Assembly: GCF_964355755.1 (NCBI RefSeq)
Contig: NC_092672.1
Coordinates: 24,984,501 to 25,048,500 of the forward strand
Direction: 5' to 3'
From: Antedon mediterranea
Lineage: Eukaryota > Echinodermata > Crinoidea > Comatulida > Antedonidae
Length of the DNA stretch: 64,000 nucleotides
The notes beneath the pieces are model-generated. The model saw only the letters and a program-made list of their open reading frames with translations, had not been told where the DNA came from and searched no databases. The stretch's first letter is position 1. Each line of letters opens with the position of its first letter. Of this stretch, positions 35,891-44,146 are shown one piece after another. The position numbers and the translations under genes are program-made.

Positions 35891-36392
35891 GTTTTGTAAC
35901 TGGCAGATTTGTTTTGTAACTGGCAGATTTGTCTTTAACTCGCAGATTTTTTTTTAACTCGCAGATTTTTTTTTTAACTCGCAAATTTTTTTTAACTCGC
36001 AGATTTTTTTTAACTCGCAGATTTTTTTTTAACTCGCAGATTTTTTTTTAACTCGCAAATTTTTTTTAACTCGCAGATTTTTTTTTAACTCGCAGATTTT
36101 TTTTTAACTCGCAGATTTTTTTTTAACTCGCAAATTTTTTTTAACTCGCAGATTTTTTTTTAACTCGCAGATTTTTTTTTAACTCGCAGATTTTTTTTAA
36201 CTCGCAGATTTTTTTTTAACTCGCAGATTTTTTTTTAACTCGCAAATTTTTTTTAACTCGCAGATTTTTTTTTAACTCGCAGATTTTTTATTAACTCGCA
36301 GATTTTTTTTAACTCGCAGATTTTTTTTTAACTCCCAGATTTTTTTTAACTCGCAGATTTTTTTTTAACTCGCAGATTTTTTTTAACTCGCT
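35891..36392 (+). repeat. AACTCGCAGA-T(n) minisatellite, about 25 units
   Basis: The unit is AACTCGCAGA followed by 7-10 T, total about 20 bp, with an AACTCGCAAA variant recurring every few units as a higher-order pattern. The first units are TAACTGGCAGATTTGTTTTG, apparently the ancestral form. It shares the core AACTCGCA with the 21-bp arrays at 34.15 and 44.39 kb. Confidence 0.95.
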
Positions 36393-38106
36393 TATTTTTG
36401 TTTGTTTGAATGTTCATGTATAAGGAAATACTGGCATTTAGAGGTAATGTTGTATCAAATAATCTGATTTAAAATTTACTACATTTGAACCATCTCAGGG
36501 ATGTATGGTATGTGGATCTTGGTTGGGAGGAGGAGCTGAGGTGGGGTTGGTGGTAGGTTTAAAAGATAATGAATTCTTCATCATGGTCTCCATGAAGCAA
36601 TTAACTCACACCCTGGGGCAGGTATCTTTTACTAAAACAATTAATGACTGCTTTGATAAAGGTCCACATTGTAAATTTGTGTCTGCTACCTACTAATAAA
36701 TATAAGAAGCCTGACAGTTTAGCCCACCACATGATTTTTAATGCATTTTTACTTTTAGACTTTACTTTTAACTTTATTATTTACACAATCATTTTCATAT
36801 AATTGTTAACATATTATTACTTGTATAAGTCAGCACTACACTATGCAGACTTTTGTACTAGGTACTCCCAAAGGGCCCATTATGTTATGACATTTACCTG
36901 TCATGGACACTTGTTGTGTACTATACCAAATAAGGGATTGTGACTTAAAGTTGGTATGATGTCATCTATAATTTCTTCTTAAAGATGATGATGTCATTTA
37001 AGTTTCATCTAAAAACTAACTATTCTCATCTCTAAGTTATGCGATGAAGTCATAATTGACACCCCCATATATCAATAAGATATAAATAAGGGTGCAATCT
37101 CCTCATTTAATCAGTCAGTTTAACCAATTCATAAGCAAGCAACACTGTGTTGATTCCAGTACTTTCTAATGTATTCTGTGTATTCATTTATTTGAGGATC
37201 AAGTGTTTTTTTATATGCGACTCTACTGCATCTTTTCACTTGCAATACAAAATGTACAGTTTAATTTTACATTCTTAGTGTGTTGTATATTTTTTTTTTT
37301 TTTATTTCATCATATAATACATTACAAATAAAAAATTAAAATTAAAAAGTGTTGTATATTTGATCATCGCGTTGAACAACAACTAAAATACAACTTCATT
37401 TCACCTACTGTATCACACATTTCATCAAACAATACTGTATATAAGTAATAATAATTCCTTCTCCTATGTAATTGTGGGCGCAGATCAATGATTATTGTCA
37501 CCTAAATTCAACAATTCAATTCAAGTAAATTTGAATTATCTTAGTTATAAGTTATATTTTCTCTAAAAACAAACCAGTGATTTCAGTATTTAAATCTGTA
37601 CCCTGCTAAAGTTACTTTAAATACACATAGTACATTTGACAGATGCCTACTGTACTGTACGTGTACATACTAAAGCATGTATTTGTGTTTATTCCGCATG
37701 TTGTTGTTGACAATCCGATATCTAAGTCAGAGAAAATTATTTGTAGAAAACAATATTCCATCTTCTTATGAATTTTTTAGGTTGACAATTTACAGTCTTC
37801 TTTCCAAAATTATGAAAAGCAAACAAAATGTAGATTATGAATATATGGTTAGATTCCAGAATGTATTTTAATTGGAGAGATGCACTATATTTCAATAGAT
37901 ACATTAATTGGTCCTCTCCATGATTTGCTGATGGGTGTTACACATAATAAACTGTGTATTTCTTCTCTTTTTTTTTGTATTCATATGTATTTATATGTAT
38001 CTATGGACAGTTTGTCTGAAAATGTTTAACAAAAAAATATTATAAACATAAAGAATTGACTATGATTCTAAGAAAATAATATAGCTTTGAAAATTTGACC
38101 ATTATC
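36393..38106. other. Non-coding; one core-promoter-like site at 37080
   Basis: No supported exon. Short ORFs at 36505 and 37677 are unrecognised. TATAAATAAG at 37081 is followed 30 bases later by TCAGTC. Confidence 0.4.
37080..37117 (+). promoter_or_regulatory. Candidate TATA plus initiator core promoter
   Basis: TATAAATAAGG starts at 37081, and an initiator-like TCAGTC/TCAGTT lies at 37111-37119, at the canonical spacing of about 30 bp. No ORF of note follows, so the transcript, if any, is non-coding or spliced. In AT-rich DNA this match could be chance. Confidence 0.25.
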
Positions 38107-38455
38107 TGTAGGTATGGTATGTGTTTCCTTGCCCTGTTTATGGGACCGAAGTTAAGCAACGTTGGGCCCGGTTGCGTTCTAGATGGGAGACCGTCTAGAA
38201 ATCGTGGCGGGTGCTGTATATACTGGAGAGTGATGGTGTAATGGTAATATCGGACTAGCATGTGATAGGCATGGGTTCGATGTTATCTGTACCATACTAA
38301 TTGCATCCTTAGGCAAGATGCTTTACTCTCATTGCCTAATCTGGTAGGCGCTGCACTGCTGGCTGCCGTGGGTCCGTGGAGGGCCTAATCCTAATTTCCT
38401 CACTGAGGACAAATATTAATACAAAATACAAAAATACAAATAAATACAAAGTAGT
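38107..38455 (+). mobile_element. Composite SINE: 5S rRNA-like head, tRNA-like unit, conserved body
   Basis: 38107-38222 follows the 3' two thirds of eukaryotic 5S rRNA: GAAGTTAAGCAACGTTGGGC (internal A box region), CCCGGTTGCGTTCTAGATGG and GAGACCGTCTAGAAAT (C box region), then GGCGGGTGCTGTA. Next, 38228-38290 is tRNA-like: GATGGTGTAATGGTAATAT (A box) and GCATGGGTTCGATGTT (B box). Then AGGCAAGATGCTTTACTCTC with ATTGCCTAATCTGG resembles a conserved SINE core shared with 32516-32724. The tail is TACAAAATAC-rich. The order 5S, tRNA, conserved core, A-rich tail is that of SINE3/Deu-type chimeric SINEs known in deuterostomes. It should transcribe by pol III from internal promoters if intact. Confidence 0.8.
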
Positions 38456-38695
38456 ACTAATGACTCCAACCATCATGTCTGTTTTTAATCATCATTAATC
38501 ATCTTACCTAAATACTGTAAACAATACAAACTGTACTTTTTAATGTGAGTTTTTCTTACCAATTTATTATTATTTTCTCATTTAACAAGGCAAAAATACA
38601 TGTCCCTAATTTATTGTATCATTATTAGTAATTGTATCATTATCAGTAATTGCAAACAAATTAAATAATAACTTTAATCTACTATATTTACAATT
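38456..38695. other. AT-rich DIRS left flank
   Basis: Host sequence flanking the DIRS insertion; no gene. Confidence 0.5.
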
Positions 38696-38890
38696 ACACA
38701 AACCAGAAATGGTGTTGGTAGTCTATGAGTGCCGCTTACCTGGATAAACACGACATAAGCCCTTTTCCACGAAGTGCGAAACAATTACGAAAAGAAGAAT
38801 TTAGCGGTAACTCACCTCCATGATAAATGGGACAGTCCGCTATAGCGCCCTCTAGTGGGACCACTCCCACGTAATACCGTCATCATTTCT
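38696..38890. repeat. DIRS 3' terminal repeat
   Basis: The outer 38 bp (ACACAAACCAGAAATGGTGT then TGGTAGTCTATGAGTGCC) are unique to this end. 38734-38890 is the exact inverse of 43973-44129. The outer 54 bp (38696-38749) are repeated in inverse at 38925-38978 within the internal complementary region. Confidence 0.95.
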
Positions 38891-38924
38891 CAAGACCTCT
38901 TGTCTGAGGGGACGGCGGGCGGGC

Positions 38925-39022
38925 GTTTATCCAGGTAAGCGGCACTCATAGACTACCAACACCATTTCTGGTTTGTGTAGTCTATATCGTGCCTGCTTAC
39001 CTGGATAAACACGACATAAGCC
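38925..39022. repeat. DIRS internal complementary region
   Basis: Two abutting blocks. 38925-38978 (54 bp) is the perfect reverse complement of the 3' tip (38696-38749). 38979-39022 (44 bp) is the perfect reverse complement of the 5' tip (44102-44145). Their junction (GGTTTGTGT next to AGTCTATATC) therefore spells the joined ends of a circle. This is the templating arrangement proposed for end-joining in DIRS replication. Confidence 0.95.
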
Positions 39023-39090
39023 AGTGTAGCACCAGACTAGATATCTAGTCGGCGGAGGGTGACAAGAAACAAAATTTTACCAGTACATAC

Positions 39091-41511
39091 CTATAGACGA
39101 GGCTTCAGTACTGCTGTCGCCACTGGAGCTAGGTTAGCGGACACATCCGAAAGATAAGAGGTGAATGTAGACTGTGTTCGCCACCATGCCGCTTCCATAA
39201 TGTCAGCTACAGGGACACCCGCGAACAACGCCCACGAAGTGGCAACCGCGCGCAATTGATGCATGTGTGCCGGCGGCGGTGTGTCCGATGACGTGTAAGC
39301 GTTTTGAATTGTAGATACGACCCACCTTGCTATGGTCGATTTAGCTGCGGCGCGGTGTGGTGGAACAGAGGTGACAAACAGGTGAGACACTCCGTCTCTA
39401 ATTGTCTTTGTGCGGTGGATATACCACTTGAGGGCCCTCACTGGGCACCAAAGTTTGTCTCCGTCAACCGCCGAGTAAGATGTGATGGTGGGGACGAACA
39501 CAGCCGGCGGCGAATATTTCAACGTCTGAGTTTTTGCTAGGAAATCTTTCCTAAACACTAGCCTCACGCCGCCTCGCTCGAACCTCACATGCCCTGGTTC
39601 TAAGGTAAGAGCGTGCAGCTCGCCTCGGCGTTTGCACGATGACAATGCGAGCAGGAACGCCGTCTTCAGCGAGAGATTGTAAAGAGAAGCCTTACTCATA
39701 GGCTCAAATGGCGGGCGTGTAAGAGCGGCTAGAACGACGTTGACATCCCATCGGGGAATCAAGACCTTGACTGGAGGTCGTTGTCTGAACATCCCCCGTA
39801 TCAGCTGAGTGATAACGGAGGATGACGAAATCGTAGAACCGTCTTTCAGTGTTGGTGTCACCGCCCCAATGGCGGACCTATAGCCTGAAATGGTGCGGAC
39901 CTGAAGACCTGACTCAAATAGGTAATGCAGGAAGGCGCATACTTGACCAAGGGTAACCAACCCTGGTGTTATTTGTTGGCGCCTGCACCATGTAAAGAAA
40001 TGCTTTAATCGGCTATTGTAGACGGTAAGAGTAGATTCCCGACGAGATTTCGCCGCGAGGGCGGCAGGGCCATCTGGAATGCCTGAGTCTCGGAGCTGAT
40101 CCCTGACAATGGCCATACAGTCAGGCGCAGAGATTGTAGGTTCTGTAGTGAGAACACAGCTCGGCCCTGCGTCAGCAGATCCTCTCGAACTGGAAGACGC
40201 AGGGGATGATCGTAGAGCAGGTCGAGAAGCAGTGGATACCATGCTTGTCGAGCCCAGCCCGGGGCGATCAGAAGGACCCGGCAAGGATGGCGCTGAATGT
40301 GCGTCAGAACAGTTGGTATTAGTGAGATCGGTGGAAACGCATAAGCCCATAGTCCGTCCCACGGTATGGATAGGGCATCCACCGCCCACGCACGTGCATC
40401 CCGAAACCTTGTGCAGAAGGTCGGGAGCTGTGAGTTGTCTGACGTCGCAAACAGATCTATATGAGGCCGCCCGAAGTGGTCGAATATCAGTGTGGCAATG
40501 CTGGGTAGAAGGCGCCATTCCGTGGGACAAAGTGTTTGTCGGGACAGAGCGTCCGCCACAATGTTGAGGCTGCCCGCAATGTGGGCAGCCGAGAGTTTGA
40601 TGTTGTTGCCTATGCACCACATCATCAGTCTCCAGAGGTGGAAGCATAACGTCGGTGACCTCGTGCCTCCCTGACGATTTATATATGCTACCACTGTTGT
40701 GTTGTCGGAATGGATAAGGACGTGACGACCGGCCACGTGAGGTCGAAAGGCCTTCAAGGTCCTGACGACTGCCCAGAGTTCTAGGAGGTTGATGTGGGAG
40801 CGCGCCTCCTCGACCGTCCAAAGGAGCCTTGCCTTGGAGCAACCGCCCCAGCCTGTCTCGGATGCGTCTGTCTCTATACGGACGTCCGGCAAAGATTTTT
40901 GAATCGGCATTCCCACAGTCAACCTGCCTTCTACCAGCCACCATTCGAGATGCGTCTGAATGAATGCATTCGACGGAACCACTTTGTGTAGGGAGTCTAT
41001 GTGCGGTCGGTAATGAGCCAGCAGATGCAGCTGTAAAGGTCTCATACGTAGCCGGCAATACGGAAGTAAGGCAACGAAGCTGGCCAGACAACCCAGTGCT
41101 CTGAGCCATTCGTAAGCCGTCGGAGCACGAGCAGATATTAGATTGCGTACTGCACTCATTGCAGACGCGATGCATTGTTGGGATGGACATGCCAAGCCCG
41201 TCACGAGATTTATCTGTGCTCCGAGGTATAACGGGAGCTGTGTCGGCACCAGGCACGACTTCTCCCGATTGACAATGAAACCTGCCTGTTCCGTTACGAG
41301 AAGGACATATTGTAGACTGCTCATCAGCCTGTCCTTGGACTGGGCCACGACCAACCAATCGTCGAGATACATGAATACTCTTATTCCATGTTTGTGGAAG
41401 AACGACGCCAGCGTTCTGACTATGCGTGTAAACACGCGTTGAGCCGTCGATAGGCCGAACGGCAAAGCGACGAATTGGTACAATTGGTCGAGGATTCTGA
41501 AACGTAGCCAA
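39091..41511 (-). CDS. DIRS ORF3, tyrosine recombinase
   Basis: 806 codons from the first Met. The recombinase domain occupies about residues 485-806. It begins with a SAM-like N-terminal segment (LTVYNSRLKHFFTWCRRQ) and continues to the catalytic core: SSCKRRGELHAL (catalytic Arg near 628-629), MHQLRAVATSW (HxxR, His 751 and Arg 754), the AAWW segment near 776, and SYLSD (nucleophilic Tyr 786). All tetrad positions are present. The enzyme would cut and rejoin DNA to integrate the circular cDNA. The first 480 or so residues lie over the RT/RNase H ORF in another frame and have no recognised domain. The frame is open throughout the 1.5-kb overlap, as in other DIRS elements, but translation may start further in. 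The RT ORF stops at 40005, just inside the recombinase N-terminus. Confidence 0.88.
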   Translation of the reverse strand: MATFQNPRPIVPIRRFAVRPIDGSTRVYTHSQNAGVVLPQTWNKSIHVSRRLVGRGPVQGQADEQSTICPSRNGTGRFHCQSGEVVPGADTAPVIPRSTDKSRDGLGMSIPTMHRVCNECSTQSNICSCSDGLRMAQSTGLSGQLRCLTSVLPATYETFTAASAGSLPTAHRLPTQSGSVECIHSDASRMVAGRRQVDCGNADSKIFAGRPYRDRRIRDRLGRLLQGKAPLDGRGGALPHQPPRTLGSRQDLEGLSTSRGRSSRPYPFRQHNSGSIYKSSGRHEVTDVMLPPLETDDVVHRQQHQTLGCPHCGQPQHCGGRSVPTNTLSHGMAPSTQHCHTDIRPLRAASYRSVCDVRQLTAPDLLHKVSGCTCVGGGCPIHTVGRTMGLCVSTDLTNTNCSDAHSAPSLPGPSDRPGLGSTSMVSTASRPALRSSPASSSSRGSADAGPSCVLTTEPTISAPDCMAIVRDQLRDSGIPDGPAALAAKSRRESTLTVYNSRLKHFFTWCRRQQITPGLVTLGQVCAFLHYLFESGLQVRTISGYRSAIGAVTPTLKDGSTISSSSVITQLIRGMFRQRPPVKVLIPRWDVNVVLAALTRPPFEPMSKASLYNLSLKTAFLLALSSCKRRGELHALTLEPGHVRFERGGVRLVFRKDFLAKTQTLKYSPPAVFVPTITSYSAVDGDKLWCPVRALKWYIHRTKTIRDGVSHLFVTSVPPHRAAAKSTIARWVVSTIQNAYTSSDTPPPAHMHQLRAVATSWALFAGVPVADIMEAAWWRTQSTFTSYLSDVSANLAPVATAVLKPRL

Positions 41512-41855
41512 CGTCGATCTGCCTCAGCGATAGGAACGTGAAAGTACGCATCTTTCAGGTCTATCGAGGCTGCCCAGTCTCCTCGTCTTAGCCCCAGAAG
41601 GATGGATAAGACTGTCTCCATCCGAAACCTTTGGGGCCGAATAAACCGCTTGTTTAGACTCCTCAGGTTTAAAATAGGTCGCCAGTCGCCTGTCTTCTTT
41701 TCTGTGAGGAAGACGGTCGACTCGTGTCCCGAGACGGCGCATCGTTCGTCGACTGGTTCTACTGCTCCTTTTTGGAGTAGAGAATTGAGGCCGTCCAGAA
41801 GCGCACATCTCTTTAGAGGCTCTGGCGGAATTCTTGTCGACCGAGCGCCCCCCGC
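40005..41855 (-). CDS. DIRS ORF2, reverse transcriptase, RNase H and methyltransferase-like region
   Basis: The frame is open for 616 codons after a TGA at 41858-41856. The first Met is at 41621, but RT motifs start upstream of it (AVEPVDERCAVSG, then VFLTEKKTGDWRPILNLRSL), so the true protein begins earlier. Counted from that Met: SIDLKDAYFHVP at 19-30, ALPFGLS at 52-58, the polymerase active site MYLDDWL with YLDD at 85-88, and RNase H acidic residues Asp 252 (ETDASE), Glu 281, Asp 306 (HSDN) and Asp 357 (VADALSR). Residues 380-470 (HIDLFATSDNSQLP to LLIAPGWARQAWYPLL) match the region often annotated as a DAM-like methyltransferase in DIRS elements; activity is uncertain. The protein would copy element RNA into DNA. 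It is probably fused at its start to the segment at 41854-42007 in another frame. Confidence 0.88.
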   Translation of the reverse strand, partial: AGGARSTRIPPEPLKRCALLDGLNSLLQKGAVEPVDERCAVSGHESTVFLTEKKTGDWRPILNLRSLNKRFIRPQRFRMETVLSILLGLRRGDWAASIDLKDAYFHVPIAEADRRWLRFRILDQLYQFVALPFGLSTAQRVFTRIVRTLASFFHKHGIRVFMYLDDWLVVAQSKDRLMSSLQYVLLVTEQAGFIVNREKSCLVPTQLPLYLGAQINLVTGLACPSQQCIASAMSAVRNLISARAPTAYEWLRALGCLASFVALLPYCRLRMRPLQLHLLAHYRPHIDSLHKVVPSNAFIQTHLEWWLVEGRLTVGMPIQKSLPDVRIETDASETGWGGCSKARLLWTVEEARSHINLLELWAVVRTLKAFRPHVAGRHVLIHSDNTTVVAYINRQGGTRSPTLCFHLWRLMMWCIGNNIKLSAAHIAGSLNIVADALSRQTLCPTEWRLLPSIATLIFDHFGRPHIDLFATSDNSQLPTFCTRFRDARAWAVDALSIPWDGLWAYAFPPISLIPTVLTHIQRHPCRVLLIAPGWARQAWYPLLLDLLYDHPLRLPVREDLLTQGRAVFSLQNLQSLRLTVWPLSGISSETQAFQMALPPSRRNLVGNLLLPSTIAD

Positions 41856-42300
41856 TCACCGGGGGGCTCGTAAATTCGATGCTGTAGCCGTTTTTTATGG
41901 TGGCGAGAATCCACCTGTCCTCCGACAGGGTCTCCCACACTCGGGCGAACCGTCTTAGGCGACCCCCCACCTGCCCGTCGATGTTGGGGACGGGCGTACT
42001 GGTCGCGTCACCGGCGACGCGCGAATGCACCCGGACGCCTGCCGCTCTTATGGCTGGCGTCATATCTTCCGGGCCTGCCTCGTGCAGGTCGGGGATATCT
42101 GTTGATGTCATGTGGGGTGCGAACGCGGGAAGAAGTAGAAGCCTGCGTAACAGGACGCGCCGGTGTCGGTACTGGCGGTTGCGTTGGCGGTACTGGAGCC
42201 GGAAAAGGGGGAGGCGGTCTGGATGGTCCCGAACGTCCACGGCTAGCCCGACGTTTCTGCGGGAATCTCGATCGAGTTTCACGACGTGCCTCCCGCTCAC
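41526..42300 (-). pseudogene. DIRS ORF2 N-terminal segment in the alternate frame
   Basis: The open frame from 42300 overlaps the Gag C-terminus. Below 42007 it encodes RLRRFARVWETLSEDRWILA, then TIKNGYSIEFTSPPVSGG. This RLxxFxxxWxxLxxDxWxLxxIxxGYxxxFxSPP pattern is the standard start of DIRS reverse transcriptases. It belongs in front of the RT at 41855 but is in a different frame. The switch occurs around a run of six G on the minus strand (plus-strand C at 41848-41853). Beyond the run this frame is meaningless until its TGA at 41526-41524. The break could be a one-base indel, a sequencing error or a +1 frameshift. Confidence 0.7.
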
Positions 42301-43633
42301 GCGCCCACTTATCTTCCTTTTGGGAGAAACTCCCGAAGAAGAGATCCTTAGCGCCGAAAGATTCCGATGTAGTGAATCTACGATATTGCGCTGGCGCGAT
42401 ATCTGTCCCCTGGAGGACGTTGACCCGGCGAGCAGCGGCTGACGTAACGGAAATAAATGCTTGCTGATCAGCGATAAGACCAGTTATTTGCTGCAGCAAA
42501 GCGATGACCTCGTCATCGTGCTCTCTAGGGTGTTCCGGGTCCGCCAGGAACGACAAGAGATAACCAAAAATAGACGTCACGCGTACTGTCTCGCGGGCCG
42601 CTCTATCAACTGCGAGAAGCGTCTCTTCTGTCTTAGCAGCCTTCGGAGCCAAGTAGTTGGTCTTGCCAGCCTCTACGCCCTGGTCCTCTCGGACGCGGTC
42701 TTTGGCTGCATCAGGCACTCCCGATGCAATGATGTACTTATCAAATTGCGCTGACGGCACCGGAAAAGCCGACGAGAGAATGTACGGTGCGGCTCTACGT
42801 GTCGTTGTTGAGTCGCGCGCAAACATGTCTAAGCAGTCGACCAGTTCTTGGTCGAGAGGCACCACCGGACAGGTTGTGCTTTTCCTAAGAGGCGTACGCA
42901 CGCCGAATGTAGAAAACCGCTTAGTTGAAGGCGTAGGCTTAGGCTCGTGGAGCGAGTAGTCGATTCCAAGATAGGCCAGTACCGCCGGAAGAACTCTGTT
43001 CACGAGCGCCTGTAATCCCTCCTCACCGGGCCCCCTAAGCGACGCGGCTCTCTCCTCATCCGAGAGCGTGACCATAGTCCGATCAGACAAATAGTCGTCT
43101 TCCATCGAAGCACCCTCAGAAAAGGGCGGTAGTGGTGTCTGAGGAGGGGGCACCGGATAAATTGGAATCGGAGGACGCTGGGCTGGGGCTACCGTAGGCT
43201 CGTCCCTAGGTAAAGCCCTTACCGCCGCCGCAATGGCATGCAGCAACGCCGGAGACAACTCATTAGGGTCCGGGGCTGCAGAGGCCGCAGCGGGAACAGG
43301 CGCGGCGCCGAGAATAACCTCCTTCGCAAGTGGAACGGAAGCCACAGGCTCTTCCTCGCGTGGCACGACATCGTGCGTATCTACCACTGGAGTCGCCACA
43401 GGCGCGGACTCCTCCGGAACACCGACCTCAACAGTGCGTTCCACGGGCCGCGGAAGCGACGCAAACTTGGCTGGCGTCCAGCGAACGCAAACGTCACACG
43501 GGTTATCCTGATTGCACGTACGGCACTTAATACATCGCATGTGGCGATCCCATTTCACCGTCGTCCGCGGGCCCCTACACTGGACACACTCTTGCTTAGG
43601 CATGATGGTGCAAAACACCTGTCTAACAGACAC
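42008..43633 (-). CDS. DIRS ORF1, Gag-like protein
   Basis: 541 codons. A cysteine-rich N-terminus (Cys at 8, 16, 19, 34, 37, 40, 46 and 49, with CVQC, CIKCRTC and NPCDVCVRW) would bind zinc and is characteristic of DIRS ORF1 proteins. A long low-complexity Ala/Pro/Val-rich segment follows (about 55-175), then an acidic stretch (EDDYLSDRTMVTLSDEE), a probable helical capsid-like middle (about 200-420), and a basic, Arg/Pro-rich C-terminus (GRSGPSRPPPPFPAPVPPTQ) suited to nucleic-acid binding. A second Met at residue 11 (MPKQEC, 43603) is an equally good start. It is expected to package element RNA in particles. Its end overlaps the RT N-terminal frame. Confidence 0.85.
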   Translation of the reverse strand: MSVRQVFCTIMPKQECVQCRGPRTTVKWDRHMRCIKCRTCNQDNPCDVCVRWTPAKFASLPRPVERTVEVGVPEESAPVATPVVDTHDVVPREEEPVASVPLAKEVILGAAPVPAAASAAPDPNELSPALLHAIAAAVRALPRDEPTVAPAQRPPIPIYPVPPPQTPLPPFSEGASMEDDYLSDRTMVTLSDEERAASLRGPGEEGLQALVNRVLPAVLAYLGIDYSLHEPKPTPSTKRFSTFGVRTPLRKSTTCPVVPLDQELVDCLDMFARDSTTTRRAAPYILSSAFPVPSAQFDKYIIASGVPDAAKDRVREDQGVEAGKTNYLAPKAAKTEETLLAVDRAARETVRVTSIFGYLLSFLADPEHPREHDDEVIALLQQITGLIADQQAFISVTSAAARRVNVLQGTDIAPAQYRRFTTSESFGAKDLFFGSFSQKEDKWAREREARRETRSRFPQKRRASRGRSGPSRPPPPFPAPVPPTQPPVPTPARPVTQASTSSRVRTPHDINRYPRPARGRPGRYDASHKSGRRPGAFARRR

Positions 43634-43972
43634 ACAATCAAATACCTAACAAACAGTCTCTTAACCTAGCGCCTGACTGATTCTGTTGTATTGCGTTGCC
43701 TACACTCGGCCGGTGACCCGGTGAACTCTAAAGCTATTTCCGACTCGCTTGCTAGGCGAGTCAACGGTTTGCAACGTATCAAATTCTCAAAATAACAATA
43801 AGAAACGATATTTCTGCCTTGTTAAACAACAACGGCAACGTATTCCAACGTATCAAATAATGTAAAGTTAAACTTAGCCTCGGCTAGCTTGACTATCCTA
43901 GTCTGTAGAATTCCTTGAAATTCGTCTTCTCTTCGAAAAAACTTCGTGTCTGTCAACTACGACGATACGAAA
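43634..43972 (-). other. DIRS 5' untranslated leader
   Basis: About 340 bp between the 5' terminal repeat and the Gag start, with no ORF of note on the minus strand. It probably carries the promoter and leader of the element; I see no clear TATA box. Confidence 0.5.
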
Positions 43973-44146
43973 AGAAATGATGACGGTATTACGTGGGAGT
44001 GGTCCCACTAGAGGGCGCTATAGCGGACTGTCCCATTTATCATGGAGGTGAGTTACCGCTAAATTCTTCTTTTCGTAATTGTTTCGCACTTCGTGGAAAA
44101 GGGCTTATGTCGTGTTTATCCAGGTAAGCAGGCACGATATAGACTA
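43973..44146. repeat. DIRS 5' terminal repeat
   Basis: 43973-44129 is the perfect inverse of 38734-38890. The outer 17 bp (AGGCACGATATAGACTA) are unique to this end. The outer 44 bp are copied in the internal complementary region. CAGGTAAGC at 44121-44129 matches the 5' splice-site consensus, facing outward. Confidence 0.95.

Larger units (their letters stand above)
38696..44146 (-). mobile_element. Full-length DIRS1-like tyrosine-recombinase retrotransposon
   Basis: About 5.45 kb transcribed on the minus strand and much GC-richer than its surroundings. From 5' to 3' it holds the 5' terminal repeat (44146-43973), Gag-like ORF, RT/RNase H/methyltransferase-like ORF, tyrosine recombinase ORF, internal complementary region (39022-38925) and 3' terminal repeat (38890-38696). 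The 157-bp cores of the terminal repeats (38734-38890 and 43973-44129) are perfect inverted copies, which suggests recent insertion. No target-site duplication is seen, as expected for a recombinase-integrated element. Only the reading frame of the RT N-terminus looks damaged. DIRS elements are thought to replicate through a circular DNA made using the internal complementary region and to insert by the encoded recombinase. Confidence 0.93.

Noticed and set aside
38107-38222. Functional 5S rRNA gene
   Set aside because: The 5' third is diverged and it is fused to a tRNA-like SINE body with an A-rich tail; it is a SINE head.
39304-43669. Plus-strand ORFs over the DIRS
   Set aside because: Antisense shadows of GC-rich coding sequence, without recognisable domains.
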